From Pseudomonas fluorescens (GTDB lineage Bacteria; Pseudomonadota; Gammaproteobacteria; Pseudomonadales; Pseudomonadaceae): a DNA stretch of 64,000 nt. The notes under the pieces were generated by a model. The model was not told where the DNA came from, searched no databases, and was given only the letters and a program-made list of their open reading frames with translations. Position numbers and translations under genes: made by a program. Of this stretch, positions 53,946-62,826 are shown in pieces; position 1 is the stretch's first letter; each line of letters begins with the position of its first letter. Location of the stretch: the NCBI RefSeq assembly GCF_002022275.1, contig NZ_MSDF01000021.1:132668-196667 (forward strand). The letters run 5' to 3'.

Positions 53946-54791
53946 ATGGCCCAGAAGATCATTCGCGTAGGCGACATCGAGATTGCCAACGACAAGCCCA
54001 TGGTGCTGTTTGGCGGCATGAACGTGCTGGAAAGCCGCGACATGGCGATGCAGGTCTGTGAAGAGTACGTCAAGGTCACCGAGAAACTCGGTATTCCTTA
54101 CGTATTCAAGGCCAGCTTCGACAAGGCCAACCGTTCGTCCGTGACCTCCTATCGCGGCCCGGGCCTTGAAGAAGGCATGCGGATCTTCCAGGACATCAAG
54201 CAAGCCTTCGGCGTGCCAATCATCACCGACGTCCACGAGCCTGAGCAGGCTGCCGTGGTCGCCGAGGTGTGCGACATCATCCAGTTGCCGGCCTTCCTGT
54301 CGCGCCAGACCGACCTCGTCGTCGCCATGGCCAAGACCGGCGCGGTGATCAATATCAAGAAAGCCCAGTTCCTCGCGCCCCAGGAAATGAAACACATCCT
54401 GAACAAATGCGTGGAAGCGGGTAACGACCAGTTGATCCTCTGCGAGCGCGGCTCGAGCTTCGGCTACAACAACCTCGTGGTGGACATGCTCGGTTTCGGC
54501 ATCATGAAACAGTTCGAATACCCGGTGTTCTTCGACGTGACCCACGCGCTGCAAATGCCCGGTGGTCGCGCCGATTCGGCGGGCGGGCGGCGTGCCCAGG
54601 TACTGGACCTGGCCAAGGCCGGCCTCAGCCAGTCGCTGGCGGGCCTGTTCCTGGAAGCCCACCCGGACCCGGACAACGCCAAATGCGACGGCCCATGCGC
54701 CCTGCGCCTGGACAAGCTGGAGCCATTCCTGGCCCAGTTGAAGCAGTTGGACGAACTGGTCAAGAGTTTTCCGACGGTAGAGACCGCGTAA
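53946..54791 (+). CDS. kdsA: KdsA, Kdo-8-phosphate synthase
   Basis: 281-residue TIM-barrel aldolase that condenses PEP and arabinose 5-phosphate to Kdo-8-phosphate for the lipopolysaccharide core. Landmarks are VLFGGMNVLESRDMAMQV, YVFKASFDKANRSS, QLPAFLSRQTDLV, ERGSSFGYNNLVVDM and DVTHALQMPGG. A weakly T-tailed hairpin (gctcaggcc/ggcctgagc, 54827-54848) follows before eno. PEP for the reaction comes from enolase, encoded next. Confidence 0.96.
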   Translation: MAQKIIRVGDIEIANDKPMVLFGGMNVLESRDMAMQVCEEYVKVTEKLGIPYVFKASFDKANRSSVTSYRGPGLEEGMRIFQDIKQAFGVPIITDVHEPEQAAVVAEVCDIIQLPAFLSRQTDLVVAMAKTGAVINIKKAQFLAPQEMKHILNKCVEAGNDQLILCERGSSFGYNNLVVDMLGFGIMKQFEYPVFFDVTHALQMPGGRADSAGGRRAQVLDLAKAGLSQSLAGLFLEAHPDPDNAKCDGPCALRLDKLEPFLAQLKQLDELVKSFPTVETA

Positions 54792-54826
54792 GCCGCGTTT
54801 CTCCGGTAGACTTTCCCTCGTTTTAC

Positions 54827-54848
54827 GCTCAGGCCTGCGGGCCTGAGC
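54827..54848 (+). terminator. hairpin between kdsA and eno
   Basis: gctcaggcc (54827-54835) pairs perfectly with ggcctgagc (54840-54848) around tgcg. The tail (cttgtcgcc) is T-poor, so termination would be partial. Confidence 0.5.
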
Positions 54849-54948
54849 CTTGTCGCCTGCAAGCCTGCCCCGTTGTTCCACCCTTGCGGTCGGTCAAAAG
54901 ATTTCCTTCAGCTGCGTCGTTTTCGTCAACTTTGGAGTGTTTACAACA

Positions 54949-56238
54949 ATGGCAAAAATCGTCGACATCAAAGGTCGTGAAGTTCTCGACTCCCGTGGCA
55001 ACCCCACCGTCGAAGCCGACGTGCTTCTCGATAACGGCATCATCGGCAGCGCCTGCGCGCCGTCCGGTGCTTCTACCGGTTCGCGCGAAGCGCTGGAACT
55101 GCGTGATGGCGACAAGAGCCGTTACCTGGGCAAAGGTGTACTCAAGGCCGTAGCCAACATCAACGGCCCGATCCGTGACCTGTTGCTGGGCAAGGACCCG
55201 CTGGACCAGAAAGCCCTGGACCACGCGATGATCAAGCTCGACAACACCGAAAACAAAGGCAGCCTGGGCGCCAACGCCATCCTCGCCGTGTCCCTGGCCG
55301 CTGCCAAGGCTGCTGCACAGGACCAGGACCTGCCGCTGTACGCCCACATCGCCAACCTGAACGGCACCCCGGGTGTGTACTCGATGCCGGTTCCGATGAT
55401 GAACATCATCAACGGTGGCGAGCACGCTGATAACAACGTCGACATCCAGGAATTCATGGTGCAGCCGGTTGGCGCCAAGACCTTCTCCGAAGGCCTGCGC
55501 ATGGGCACCGAGATTTTCCATCACCTCAAAGCTGTGCTGAAGGCTCGTGGCCTGAGCACTGCAGTCGGTGACGAAGGTGGTTTTGCACCGAACCTGGCGT
55601 CCAACGAAGACGCACTGAAAGTGATCTCGGAAGCGGTGGCCAACGCTGGCTACAAGCTGGGCACCGACGTGACCCTGGCCCTGGATTGCGCGGCCAGCGA
55701 GTTCTACGATGACGGTAAATACAACCTGGCCGGTGAAGGCCACGTGTTCACCTCTGAAGGTTTCGCTGATTACCTGAAAGGCCTGACCGAGCGTTACCCG
55801 ATCATCTCCATCGAAGATGGCCTGGATGAGTCCGACTGGGCAGGCTGGAAAGTCTTGACCGACAAGATCGGCGAGAAAATCCAGTTGGTCGGCGACGATT
55901 TGTTCGTGACCAACACCAAGATCCTGAAAGAAGGCATCGACAAAAAGATCGCCAACTCGATCCTGATCAAGTTCAACCAGATCGGCACCCTGACCGAAAC
56001 CCTGGAAGCCATCCAGATGGCCAAGGCCGCGGGCTACACCGCCGTGATCTCCCACCGCTCCGGCGAAACCGAAGACTCGACCATTGCCGACTTGGCCGTA
56101 GGCACCTCGGCGGGCCAGATCAAGACCGGTTCCCTGTGCCGTTCCGACCGCGTTTCCAAGTACAACCAATTGCTGCGTATCGAAGAGCAACTGGCAGGTA
56201 AAGCCAAGTACAACGGCCGCAGCGAGTTTCGCGGCTGA
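54949..56238 (+). CDS. eno: Eno, enolase
   Basis: 429-residue glycolytic enzyme interconverting 2-phosphoglycerate and PEP, also a likely degradosome partner. The start is ATG at 54949 (MAKIVDIKGREVLDSRGNPTVEADV). Catalytic and metal regions include GASTGSREALELRD, GDEGGFAPNLASNE, ALDCAASEFY, PIISIEDGLDESDW, LVGDDLFVTNT and SHRSGETEDSTIADLAVG. Strong codon bias indicates high expression. A GGAG site lies 11 bases ahead of the ATG. Confidence 0.98.
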   Translation: MAKIVDIKGREVLDSRGNPTVEADVLLDNGIIGSACAPSGASTGSREALELRDGDKSRYLGKGVLKAVANINGPIRDLLLGKDPLDQKALDHAMIKLDNTENKGSLGANAILAVSLAAAKAAAQDQDLPLYAHIANLNGTPGVYSMPVPMMNIINGGEHADNNVDIQEFMVQPVGAKTFSEGLRMGTEIFHHLKAVLKARGLSTAVGDEGGFAPNLASNEDALKVISEAVANAGYKLGTDVTLALDCAASEFYDDGKYNLAGEGHVFTSEGFADYLKGLTERYPIISIEDGLDESDWAGWKVLTDKIGEKIQLVGDDLFVTNTKILKEGIDKKIANSILIKFNQIGTLTETLEAIQMAKAAGYTAVISHRSGETEDSTIADLAVGTSAGQIKTGSLCRSDRVSKYNQLLRIEEQLAGKAKYNGRSEFRG

Positions 56239-56332
56239 TCGCTACTGGATGGAAAGGCATGGTAAAAAGTCTGCGGATTGCGTCGGAAAAAACACAACGG
56301 TGTGTATTTCGACGCTAATCTGATGGCTATCA

Positions 56333-56403
56333 AGCACAAGCCTGGTTCTTCCAGGCTTCGTGCTATCAGTTGCTGCAAAAGTTTTGCATGGCTGTCTTTT
56401 TTT
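56333..56403 (+). terminator. strong hairpin and T-run between eno and ftsB
   Basis: agcacaagcctgg (56333-56345) pairs with ccaggcttcgtgct (56351-56364), 13 base pairs with one bulged C and a ttctt loop. A second perfect palindrome, tgcaaaagttttgca (56374-56388), follows, then seven T residues (56397-56403). The T-run ends only 19 bases before the ftsB ATG. Together they probably terminate eno, though the main hairpin is not itself followed by the T-run; a small RNA or an ftsB leader structure is the alternative. Confidence 0.55.
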
Positions 56404-56422
56404 ACTGGATACCCGGATTTCG

Positions 56423-56701
56423 ATGCGCAGTCCCAATTGGTTGTTCCTCGTCTTGCTCTTGTTGCTGGCTGGCCTGCAGTACCGCCTATGGGTCGGTAAT
56501 GGCAGCTTTGCGCAGGTCAAAGAGCTGACCCAGCAAATTGCCGACCAGCACGCCGAAAACGAGATTCTGCTGGAGCGTAATCGCGTCCTCGACGCCGAAG
56601 TGCTTGAGCTGAAAAAAGGTACGGAGACCGTTGAAGAGCGGGCTCGCCATGAGTTGGGCATGGTCAAGGACGGCGAAACCCTTTACCAGTTGGCCCAATG
56701 A
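56423..56701 (+). CDS. ftsB: FtsB, cell division protein
   Basis: 92-residue bitopic divisome protein that forms the FtsQLB complex. A membrane helix at residues 6-20 (LFLVLLLLLAGLQYR) leads into a periplasmic coiled coil (VKELTQQIADQHAENEILLERNRVLDAEVLELK) and the conserved C-terminal ARHELGMVKDGETLYQLAQ. The ATG at 56423 is chosen since the upstream open frame lacks membrane character and overlaps the terminator-like hairpins. It overlaps ispD by four bases. Confidence 0.95.
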   Translation: MRSPNWLFLVLLLLLAGLQYRLWVGNGSFAQVKELTQQIADQHAENEILLERNRVLDAEVLELKKGTETVEERARHELGMVKDGETLYQLAQ

Positions 56702-57405
56702 TCGATTCTCTGCCGGCCTTCTGGGCCGTGATTCCTGCCGCGGGCGTTGGTGCCCGTATGGCCGCGGACCGTCCCAAGCAGTATTTGCAACTGGGCGGGC
56801 GCACCATTCTCGAACACAGCCTCGGCTGTTTTCTCGGCCACCCCTCGCTTAAGGGCTTGGTGGTCAGTCTTGCTATCGATGATCCCTATTGGCCGAACCT
56901 GGCGTGCGCCAACGACCCGCGTATTGTGCGTGCAGACGGCGGCGACGAGCGCTCGGGTTCGGTGCTAAACGCGCTGCTGCAACTCAACGCTCTGGGCGCC
57001 GGCGACGATGACTGGGTGCTGGTGCACGACGCGGCGCGGCCCAACCTGAGCCGCGATGACCTCGACAAACTGCTGGCAGAGCTGGCGGATGATCCGGTCG
57101 GAGGCCTGCTGGCCGTTCCTGCTCGCGACACCCTCAAGCGCGTCGATAAGCACGGCCGTGTGGTAGAAACCGTGGATCGCAGTGTGATCTGGCAGGCCTA
57201 CACGCCGCAGATGTTCCGCCTCGGTGCCTTGCACCGCGCGTTGGCCGACAGCCTGGTGGCGGATGCGGTGATTACCGATGAGGCTTCGGCGATGGAATGG
57301 TCCGGCCAGGCGCCGCGATTGATTGAAGGGCGTTCGGACAATATCAAAGTGACCCGGCCGGAAGATCTGGAGTGGTTGCGGTTGCGGTGGGCTAACCGGC
57401 AGTAG
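56698..57405 (+). CDS. ispD: IspD, MEP cytidylyltransferase
   Basis: 235-residue enzyme that couples CTP to methylerythritol 4-phosphate. The nucleotidyltransferase signature is AVIPAAGVGARMAADRPKQYLQLGG, followed by VLVHDAARPNLSRDDL and KVTRPEDLEWL. The ATG overlaps the ftsB stop codon. ispF, the next but one enzyme of the pathway, lies 3.2 kb downstream, separated by the formaldehyde locus; the two are adjacent in many other gammaproteobacteria. Confidence 0.95.
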   Translation: MIDSLPAFWAVIPAAGVGARMAADRPKQYLQLGGRTILEHSLGCFLGHPSLKGLVVSLAIDDPYWPNLACANDPRIVRADGGDERSGSVLNALLQLNALGAGDDDWVLVHDAARPNLSRDDLDKLLAELADDPVGGLLAVPARDTLKRVDKHGRVVETVDRSVIWQAYTPQMFRLGALHRALADSLVADAVITDEASAMEWSGQAPRLIEGRSDNIKVTRPEDLEWLRLRWANRQ

Positions 57406-57426
57406 TCGGTTAAACCGCGTTGGCTT

Positions 57427-57510
57427 CATCGCAGGCAAGCCAGCTCCCACATTTGACTGAGTTGTTTGAGGAAAAGGTGATCAACTGTGGGAGCTGGCTT
57501 GCCTGCGATG
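57427..57510. repeat. REP doublet, reverse-then-forward arrangement
   Basis: A reverse REP (57427-57450) and a forward REP (57487-57510) lie tail-to-tail between the convergent ispD and LysR genes. The arrangement matches the 4776 copy and is the opposite of the other five. Confidence 0.88.
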
Positions 57511-57533
57511 AGGCCCGCCCGGGCATCCCATCA

Positions 57534-58430
57534 TCAACGGCTGTACTCCGGCCGCTCCGCCAACCCCACCTTCAAAAAATCCACCAGCTTGCGCACCTTC
57601 GGCGACAAATGCCGCTGCTGCGGATACAACGCCCACACCGCCGTGTTCGGCGGCTGATGCGCCTCCAGCAACGACACCAATGCGCCACTGTGCAAGTGTT
57701 CCAGCACGTAATAATCCGGCAACTGGCACAACCCAGCCCCCTGCAGCGCGGCATCCAGCACCGCCTGCCCGCTGTTGCACCGCCAGTTTCCCTGCACCCG
57801 CTGGGAAAACTCGCGCCCGTCCTGGGCCAGTTGCCAGATATCCGAGCTGCCGATCAGGCAGTTATGCCGACTCAATTCCGACAAGCTATGTGGCCGCCCG
57901 TACCGCTCAAGGTAGGACGGCGACGCGCACAGATACATGCGCCTGGGCGCGAGGCGACTGGCAACCATGCGTGAGTCTTGCAGGCGTCCGAGGCGAATCG
58001 CCAGGTCGAGGCCCTCGTGTACAAGGTCCAGCTGGCGATTACTCAGCTCGATATCCACACGCAATTGCGGGTAGAGCCCCATGAATCGCGTCACCAGCGG
58101 CACGATAAACCGCTCGCCGTAAGCCACGGCGCAGGTCATGCGCAACATGCCCTTGGGTTCGCTGGTGAGGTCGCCGACTGCGCGTAGCGCTTCTTCGCGG
58201 CCGTCCTGCAGGCGCTGGCAATGCTGCAGGAAGGTTTGGCCGGCTTCGGTCAGGGTCACCTTGCGGGTACTGCGATACAGCAGTCGCGTTTGCAAGCGTT
58301 CTTCGAGGCGCGCCACCTGCCGGCTGATGTGCGACGAAGACACCCCCAGCCGCTCGGCCGCTGCCGTGAACTGGCTGCATTCGGCAACCGCCACGAACTC
58401 ATCGATGCCTTCCCAGCGGTTCTCCAGCAT
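57534..58430 (-). CDS. LysR-type regulator of the adjacent formaldehyde genes
   Basis: 298-residue LysR-family regulator. The winged helix-turn-helix lies at about residues 19-38 (SQFTAAAERLGVSSSHISRQVARLEERL), and the effector-binding domain shows LRMTCAVAYGERFIVPLVTRFMGLYPQLRVDIEL. It is divergent from adhC, 109 bases away, so it most likely controls adhC-fghA. The P. aeruginosa gene in this place activates glutathione-dependent formaldehyde detoxification (named GfnR, from memory, so no symbol is assigned). The effector cannot be read from sequence. Confidence 0.88.
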   Translation of the reverse strand: MLENRWEGIDEFVAVAECSQFTAAAERLGVSSSHISRQVARLEERLQTRLLYRSTRKVTLTEAGQTFLQHCQRLQDGREEALRAVGDLTSEPKGMLRMTCAVAYGERFIVPLVTRFMGLYPQLRVDIELSNRQLDLVHEGLDLAIRLGRLQDSRMVASRLAPRRMYLCASPSYLERYGRPHSLSELSRHNCLIGSSDIWQLAQDGREFSQRVQGNWRCNSGQAVLDAALQGAGLCQLPDYYVLEHLHSGALVSLLEAHQPPNTAVWALYPQQRHLSPKVRKLVDFLKVGLAERPEYSR

Positions 58431-58539
58431 GGTGATTATCCCTGTACAGCAATAAAGTTTTGCTTTCGTCTGGATTATTCATCAGTCAGCCATGTTTTAC
58501 ACTCACCGCCTCAGTTTTTAACTCCCTGGAGAAACCCGG

Positions 58540-59652
58540 ATGATCAAGTCCCGCGCCGCCGTAGCCTTCGAAGCCAAGAAGCCCCTCGAGATTGTTGAAG
58601 TGGACGTGGCCATGCCCAAGGCAGGCGAAGTGCTGTTGCGGGTGGTCGCGTCCGGCGTGTGCCATACCGACGCCTACACCCTGTCGGGCGCAGACCCGGA
58701 AGGCATCTTCCCGTCGATCCTTGGCCATGAAGGCGGGGCGGTGGTTGAAGCGATCGGCGAGGGCGTCACCTCGGTGGCCGTCGGTGACCACGTAATCCCG
58801 CTCTATACCCCGGAATGCGGCAAGTGCAAATTCTGCCTGTCGGGCAAGACCAACCTGTGCCAGGCCATCCGTTCGACCCAAGGCAAAGGCTTGATGCCCG
58901 ATGGCACCACGCGTTTCTCCTACAAGGGGCAGCCGATTTTCCATTACATGGGCACCTCGACGTTCTCCGAGTACACCGTGTTGCCGGAAATTTCCGTGGC
59001 CAAAATTCCTAAAGATGCACCGCTGGAAAAAGTCTGCCTGCTGGGTTGCGGCGTCACCACCGGCATTGGCGCCGTGATCAACACCGCCAAGGTCAAGCCG
59101 GGCGACACCGTGGCCATCTTCGGTTTGGGCGGCATCGGCCTGTCGGCGGTGATCGGCGCGGTCAAGGCCAAGGCCGGTCGCATTATTGCCATCGACATCA
59201 ACCCGGCCAAGTTCGAGATTGCCAAGCAACTGGGCGCTACCGACTGCATCAACCCGAAAGACTACGATCGCCCAATCCAGGACGTGATCGTCGACCTCAC
59301 CGACGGCGGTGTCGACTTCTCCTTCGAATGCATCGGCAACGTGCAACTGATGCGCGCCGCTCTTGAGTGCTGCCACAAAGGCTGGGGCGAGTCGGTGATC
59401 ATCGGTGTTGCCGGTGCAGGCCAGGAAATCGCCACCCGTCCGTTCCAGTTGGTCACCGGTCGCGTCTGGCGCGGTTCGGCGTTTGGTGGCGTGCGCGGGC
59501 GTACCGAATTGCCAAGCTATGTGGAAATGGCCCAGACCGGCGAGATCCCGCTGGACACGTTCATCACCCACACCATGGGCCTGGAAGACATCAACAAAGC
59601 GTTTGATCTGATGCATGAAGGCAAGAGCATTCGTACCGTCATCCACTTCTGA
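58540..59652 (+). CDS. adhC: AdhC (FrmA), S-(hydroxymethyl)glutathione dehydrogenase
   Basis: 370-residue class III zinc alcohol dehydrogenase that oxidises S-hydroxymethylglutathione, the formaldehyde adduct, to S-formylglutathione. Catalytic zinc ligands are Cys41, His63 (GHEGG) and Cys170 (LLGCGVTTG); structural zinc cysteines are 93, 96, 99 and 107. The nucleotide-binding GLGGIGLSAV follows. Length and motifs fit class III enzymes rather than ethanol dehydrogenases. fghA starts 8 bases after its stop. S-nitrosoglutathione reduction is a likely side activity of the class. Confidence 0.95.
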   Translation: MIKSRAAVAFEAKKPLEIVEVDVAMPKAGEVLLRVVASGVCHTDAYTLSGADPEGIFPSILGHEGGAVVEAIGEGVTSVAVGDHVIPLYTPECGKCKFCLSGKTNLCQAIRSTQGKGLMPDGTTRFSYKGQPIFHYMGTSTFSEYTVLPEISVAKIPKDAPLEKVCLLGCGVTTGIGAVINTAKVKPGDTVAIFGLGGIGLSAVIGAVKAKAGRIIAIDINPAKFEIAKQLGATDCINPKDYDRPIQDVIVDLTDGGVDFSFECIGNVQLMRAALECCHKGWGESVIIGVAGAGQEIATRPFQLVTGRVWRGSAFGGVRGRTELPSYVEMAQTGEIPLDTFITHTMGLEDINKAFDLMHEGKSIRTVIHF

Positions 59653-59660
59653 GGTCGGCC

Positions 59661-60506
59661 ATGAGTCTGGAAAACCTGTCGTGCCAGAAGAGCTTCGGTG
59701 GCTGGCATAAACGCTACAAACATCATTCCGATGTGCTGGGTTGCGACATGACCTTCGCCGTGTACCTGCCGCCGCAAGCGGAGCAGGGCGGTAAGCTCCC
59801 GGTGCTGTACTGGCTGTCCGGTTTGACCTGCACCGATGAAAACTTCATGCAGAAGGCTGGCGCCCATCGCATGGCTGCCGAATTGGGCTTGATCATCGTC
59901 GCGCCGGACACCAGCCCGCGTGGGCCGGGTGTGCCGGATGATCCGGAAAGCGCTTATGACTTCGGCCTGGGCGCGGGTTTTTACCTGAATGCCACCCAGG
60001 AACCTTGGGCCAAGCACTATCGGATGCATGACTACGTGGTGCAGGAATTGCCTGCTTTGGTTGAAGCGCATTTCCCTGCTTCAGACAAACGTGGCATCAG
60101 CGGCCACTCCATGGGCGGGCATGGCGCGCTGGTGTGCGCCTTGCGCAACCCTGGGCGTTACCAGTCGGTGTCGGCGTTTTCGCCGATCAACAACCCGATG
60201 GATTGCCCGTGGGGCCAGAAAGCTTTTTCCCGCTACTTGGGTGAGGAGCGCTCGAAATGGCGCGAGTGGGATGCCTGTGTGCTGATAGGCGAGGCCTCGG
60301 AAAAGCTGCCATTGCTGGTGGACCAGGGTGATCGTGATGATTTCCTTGCCGTGCAACTCAAGCCCGAAGCCCTGCAACAAGCGGCCAAGGCGGCGGGCCA
60401 TCCGCTGGAACTGCGCCTGCAGCCGGGCTATGACCACAGCTACTTCTTTATCGCCAGCTTCATCGAAGACCATTTGCGACACCATGGCCGTGCTTTGCTC
60501 GGTTAA
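59661..60506 (+). CDS. fghA: FghA, S-formylglutathione hydrolase
   Basis: 281-residue serine esterase of the esterase D family that hydrolyses S-formylglutathione to formate and glutathione. The nucleophile is Ser150 in GISGHSMGGHGAL; VLYWLSGLTCTDENFM and GYDHSYFFIASFIEDH (catalytic His region) complete the signature. It is the second step after adhC and almost surely cotranscribed with it. Confidence 0.95.
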   Translation: MSLENLSCQKSFGGWHKRYKHHSDVLGCDMTFAVYLPPQAEQGGKLPVLYWLSGLTCTDENFMQKAGAHRMAAELGLIIVAPDTSPRGPGVPDDPESAYDFGLGAGFYLNATQEPWAKHYRMHDYVVQELPALVEAHFPASDKRGISGHSMGGHGALVCALRNPGRYQSVSAFSPINNPMDCPWGQKAFSRYLGEERSKWREWDACVLIGEASEKLPLLVDQGDRDDFLAVQLKPEALQQAAKAAGHPLELRLQPGYDHSYFFIASFIEDHLRHHGRALLG

Positions 60507-60523
60507 TGTGAGGCAAAAGTAGG

Positions 60524-60560
60524 TAGAATCACGCCCTGAATTAAATCGGGGCGTTTTTTT
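60524..60560 (+). promoter_or_regulatory. fghA terminator-like hairpin overlapping the ispF promoter and start
   Basis: TAGAAT (60524-60529) is a near-consensus -10 without a good -35. acgccc (60531-60536) pairs with gggcgt (60549-60554), followed by seven T residues (60554-60560) that run straight into the ispF ATG. A transcript arriving from fghA would form this terminator; one starting at the TAGAAT site would begin inside the left arm and not form it. GGGG (60548-60551) is the only candidate ispF ribosome-binding site and lies in the right arm. Confidence 0.5.
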
Positions 60561-61034
60561 ATGCGTATTGGCCACGGCTACGATGTGCACCGTTTCGCCG
60601 AAGGCGACTTCATTACCCTTGGCGGCGTGCGCATCTCGCACCACCACGGGTTGCTGGCTCATTCCGATGGCGACGTCGTGTTGCATGCCTTGAGCGATGC
60701 CTTGCTCGGCGCGGCCGCGTTGGGTGACATCGGCAAGCACTTCCCGGACACCGACCCCACCTTCAAGGGCGCGGACAGCCGTGTCCTGCTGCGTCATGTG
60801 GTCGGTCTGATTCACGCCAAGGGCTGGAAAGTCGGCAACGTCGACAACACCATCGTCGCCCAGGCACCAAAAATGGCCCCGCATATCGAATCGATGCGCG
60901 CACTGATTGCCGCCGACCTGCAAATTGAATTGGATCAAGTCAACGTGAAAGCCACCACCACCGAAAAGCTCGGGTTTACCGGTCGTGAAGAGGGCATCGC
61001 GGTGCACTCCGTCGCGTTGTTGCTGCGCGCATGA
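60561..61034 (+). CDS. ispF: IspF, 2-C-methyl-D-erythritol 2,4-cyclodiphosphate synthase
   Basis: 157-residue trimeric zinc enzyme of the MEP pathway. Zinc ligands Asp8 and His10 are in MRIGHGYDVHRF, and the third His lies in the DGDVVLHALSDALLGAA helix. TTTEKLGFTGREEGIAVHSVALL is the typical C-terminus. The start codon directly follows a T-run. It overlaps truD by four bases. Confidence 0.95.
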   Translation: MRIGHGYDVHRFAEGDFITLGGVRISHHHGLLAHSDGDVVLHALSDALLGAAALGDIGKHFPDTDPTFKGADSRVLLRHVVGLIHAKGWKVGNVDNTIVAQAPKMAPHIESMRALIAADLQIELDQVNVKATTTEKLGFTGREEGIAVHSVALLLRA

Positions 61035-62089
61035 ATGATTTGGAATTGTTGGGCCCGCGTGCCTATGGCGACGCTTTGGGCAGCGCGGTACTGAAGGCGA
61101 CGGCTGAAGATTTTCAGGTCGATGAAGTGCTGGATATTCCGCTGACTGGCGACGGTGAGCACTTGTGGCTGTGGGTGGAGAAGCGCGGTCTGAACACCGA
61201 AGAGGCGGCGCGGCGCATCGCCAAGGCCGCCGGCGTACCGTTGCGGACCGTCAGCTATGCCGGGCTCAAGGACCGCCAGGCGCTGACCCGCCAGTGGTTC
61301 AGCGTGCAGCTGCCTGGCAAGGCCGACCCGGACATGAGCGGCGCGGAAAACGACACCCTCAAGATTCTCAAAATGGCTCGCCACAAGCGCAAGCTGCAGC
61401 GTGGCGCACATTCGGCCAACGGTTTCACGTTGCGCCTGACCCAGTTCGCCGGTGATGCCTCGGCCATCGATGCGCGCTTGGCGCTGATTGCCAAACACGG
61501 CATTCCCAACTATTTCGGTGCCCAGCGCTTCGGGCACAACGGCGGCAATGTCGTGGACGCCCGCGAATGGGCCGCCCGCAAGGCGTTGCCGGAGCAGCGC
61601 AATGTGCGTTCGCGGCTGCTGTCCACCGCGCGCAGTTTCCTGTTCAACAAAGTCCTGGCGGCACGGGTTGCCGACGGGTCCTGGCAGCGGGCGCAAGTGG
61701 GCGACCTGCTGGCCTTTACCGACAGCCGCAGTTTTTTCCCGGCGGGCGAGGCTGAGTGCAGCGACCCGCGTCTGGCGATTCTGGACCTGCACCCCACCGG
61801 GCCGCAGTGGGGCGAGGGTGACTCGCCGGCGTCCGGGGCGACCCATGCGCTTGAGCAGGCAGTGGCTGCCAGTGAAGCCGACCTGCGCGATTGGCTGGTG
61901 AATGCCGGCATGAGCCAGGAGCGTCGCATTCTGCGACTGCCCATTGGCGGGTTGACGTGGCATTATCCCGGGCCTGACATTCTGCAATTGGAATTCGTCC
62001 TGCCGGCCGGATGCTTCGCCACTGTCTTGGTGCGCGAGCTTGTTGATCTGGTGCCGGTGGGGCAGACGGACAGCCCATGCGTATTCTGA
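61031..62089 (+). CDS. truD: TruD, tRNA pseudouridine-13 synthase
   Basis: 352-residue pseudouridine synthase acting on U13 of tRNA-Glu. The catalytic aspartate is Asp81 in YAGLKDRQALTRQWFSV. GIPNYFGAQRFGHNGGN and RSFLFNKVLAARV are family landmarks, flanking the TRUD insertion domain. The ATG overlaps the ispF stop. The 3' end overlaps surE by 13 bases, an unusually long but common overlap for this gene pair. Confidence 0.94.
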   Translation: MNDLELLGPRAYGDALGSAVLKATAEDFQVDEVLDIPLTGDGEHLWLWVEKRGLNTEEAARRIAKAAGVPLRTVSYAGLKDRQALTRQWFSVQLPGKADPDMSGAENDTLKILKMARHKRKLQRGAHSANGFTLRLTQFAGDASAIDARLALIAKHGIPNYFGAQRFGHNGGNVVDAREWAARKALPEQRNVRSRLLSTARSFLFNKVLAARVADGSWQRAQVGDLLAFTDSRSFFPAGEAECSDPRLAILDLHPTGPQWGEGDSPASGATHALEQAVAASEADLRDWLVNAGMSQERRILRLPIGGLTWHYPGPDILQLEFVLPAGCFATVLVRELVDLVPVGQTDSPCVF

Positions 62090-62826
62090 TATCAAATGAT
62101 GATGGGGTGACCGCCCCCGGCCTTGCTGCGCTTCATGCTGCGCTGCAGGATTATGCCGAGTGCGTGGTGGTCGCCCCCGACCAGGACAAAAGCGGCGCCA
62201 GCAGTTCGCTGACGCTCGACCGTCCGCTGCACCCGCAGGTTCTGGCCAACGGCTTTATCAGCGTGAACGGTACGCCCACCGACTGTGTTCATCTGGCCAT
62301 TAATAGCTTGTTGGAGCAGGAACCGGACATCGTGGTGTCGGGTATCAACCTCGGCGCCAACCTGGGCGATGACGTGTTGTATTCCGGCACGGTAGCGGCG
62401 GCGCTGGAAGGGCGCTTCCTCGGCCGTACTGCGTTCGCCTTTTCCTTTGCTTCGCGGCAACTGGATAACCTGGCGACGGCGGCGTATTTCGCGCGCAAGC
62501 TGGTGGAGGCTCACGGCTCCCTGAACTTGCCGCCGCGCACGGTGCTTAACGTCAATGTTCCCAATTTGCCCCTTGACCATATTCGCGGCATCCAGCTGAC
62601 GCGCCTGGGGCATCGTGCCCGTGCGGCTGCGCCGTTGAAGGTGGTCGATCCGCGTGGCAAGGAAGGTTACTGGATCGCCGCAGCGGGCGATGCCGAAGAC
62701 GGCGGCCCCGGCACGGACTTTCATGCGGTGATGCAAGGTTATGTTTCGATTACCCCGTTGCAGCTTGATCGCACCTTCAGTGATGCCTTCAGTAGCCTCG
62801 ATGGCTGGCTTGAGGGGCTGCGTTGA
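62077..62826 (+). CDS. surE: SurE, 5'/3'-nucleotidase
   Basis: 249-residue metal-dependent survival-protein nucleotidase. The metal motif is MRILISNDDGVTAPGL (Asp8, Asp9), with VVAPDQDKSGASSSLT and VSGINLGANLGDDVLYSGTVAAALEG forming the rest of the active site. It overlaps truD at its start, and its TGA overlaps the pcm ATG by one base. The surE-pcm-nlpD-rpoS order is standard for gammaproteobacteria. Confidence 0.96.
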   Translation: MRILISNDDGVTAPGLAALHAALQDYAECVVVAPDQDKSGASSSLTLDRPLHPQVLANGFISVNGTPTDCVHLAINSLLEQEPDIVVSGINLGANLGDDVLYSGTVAAALEGRFLGRTAFAFSFASRQLDNLATAAYFARKLVEAHGSLNLPPRTVLNVNVPNLPLDHIRGIQLTRLGHRARAAAPLKVVDPRGKEGYWIAAAGDAEDGGPGTDFHAVMQGYVSITPLQLDRTFSDAFSSLDGWLEGLR

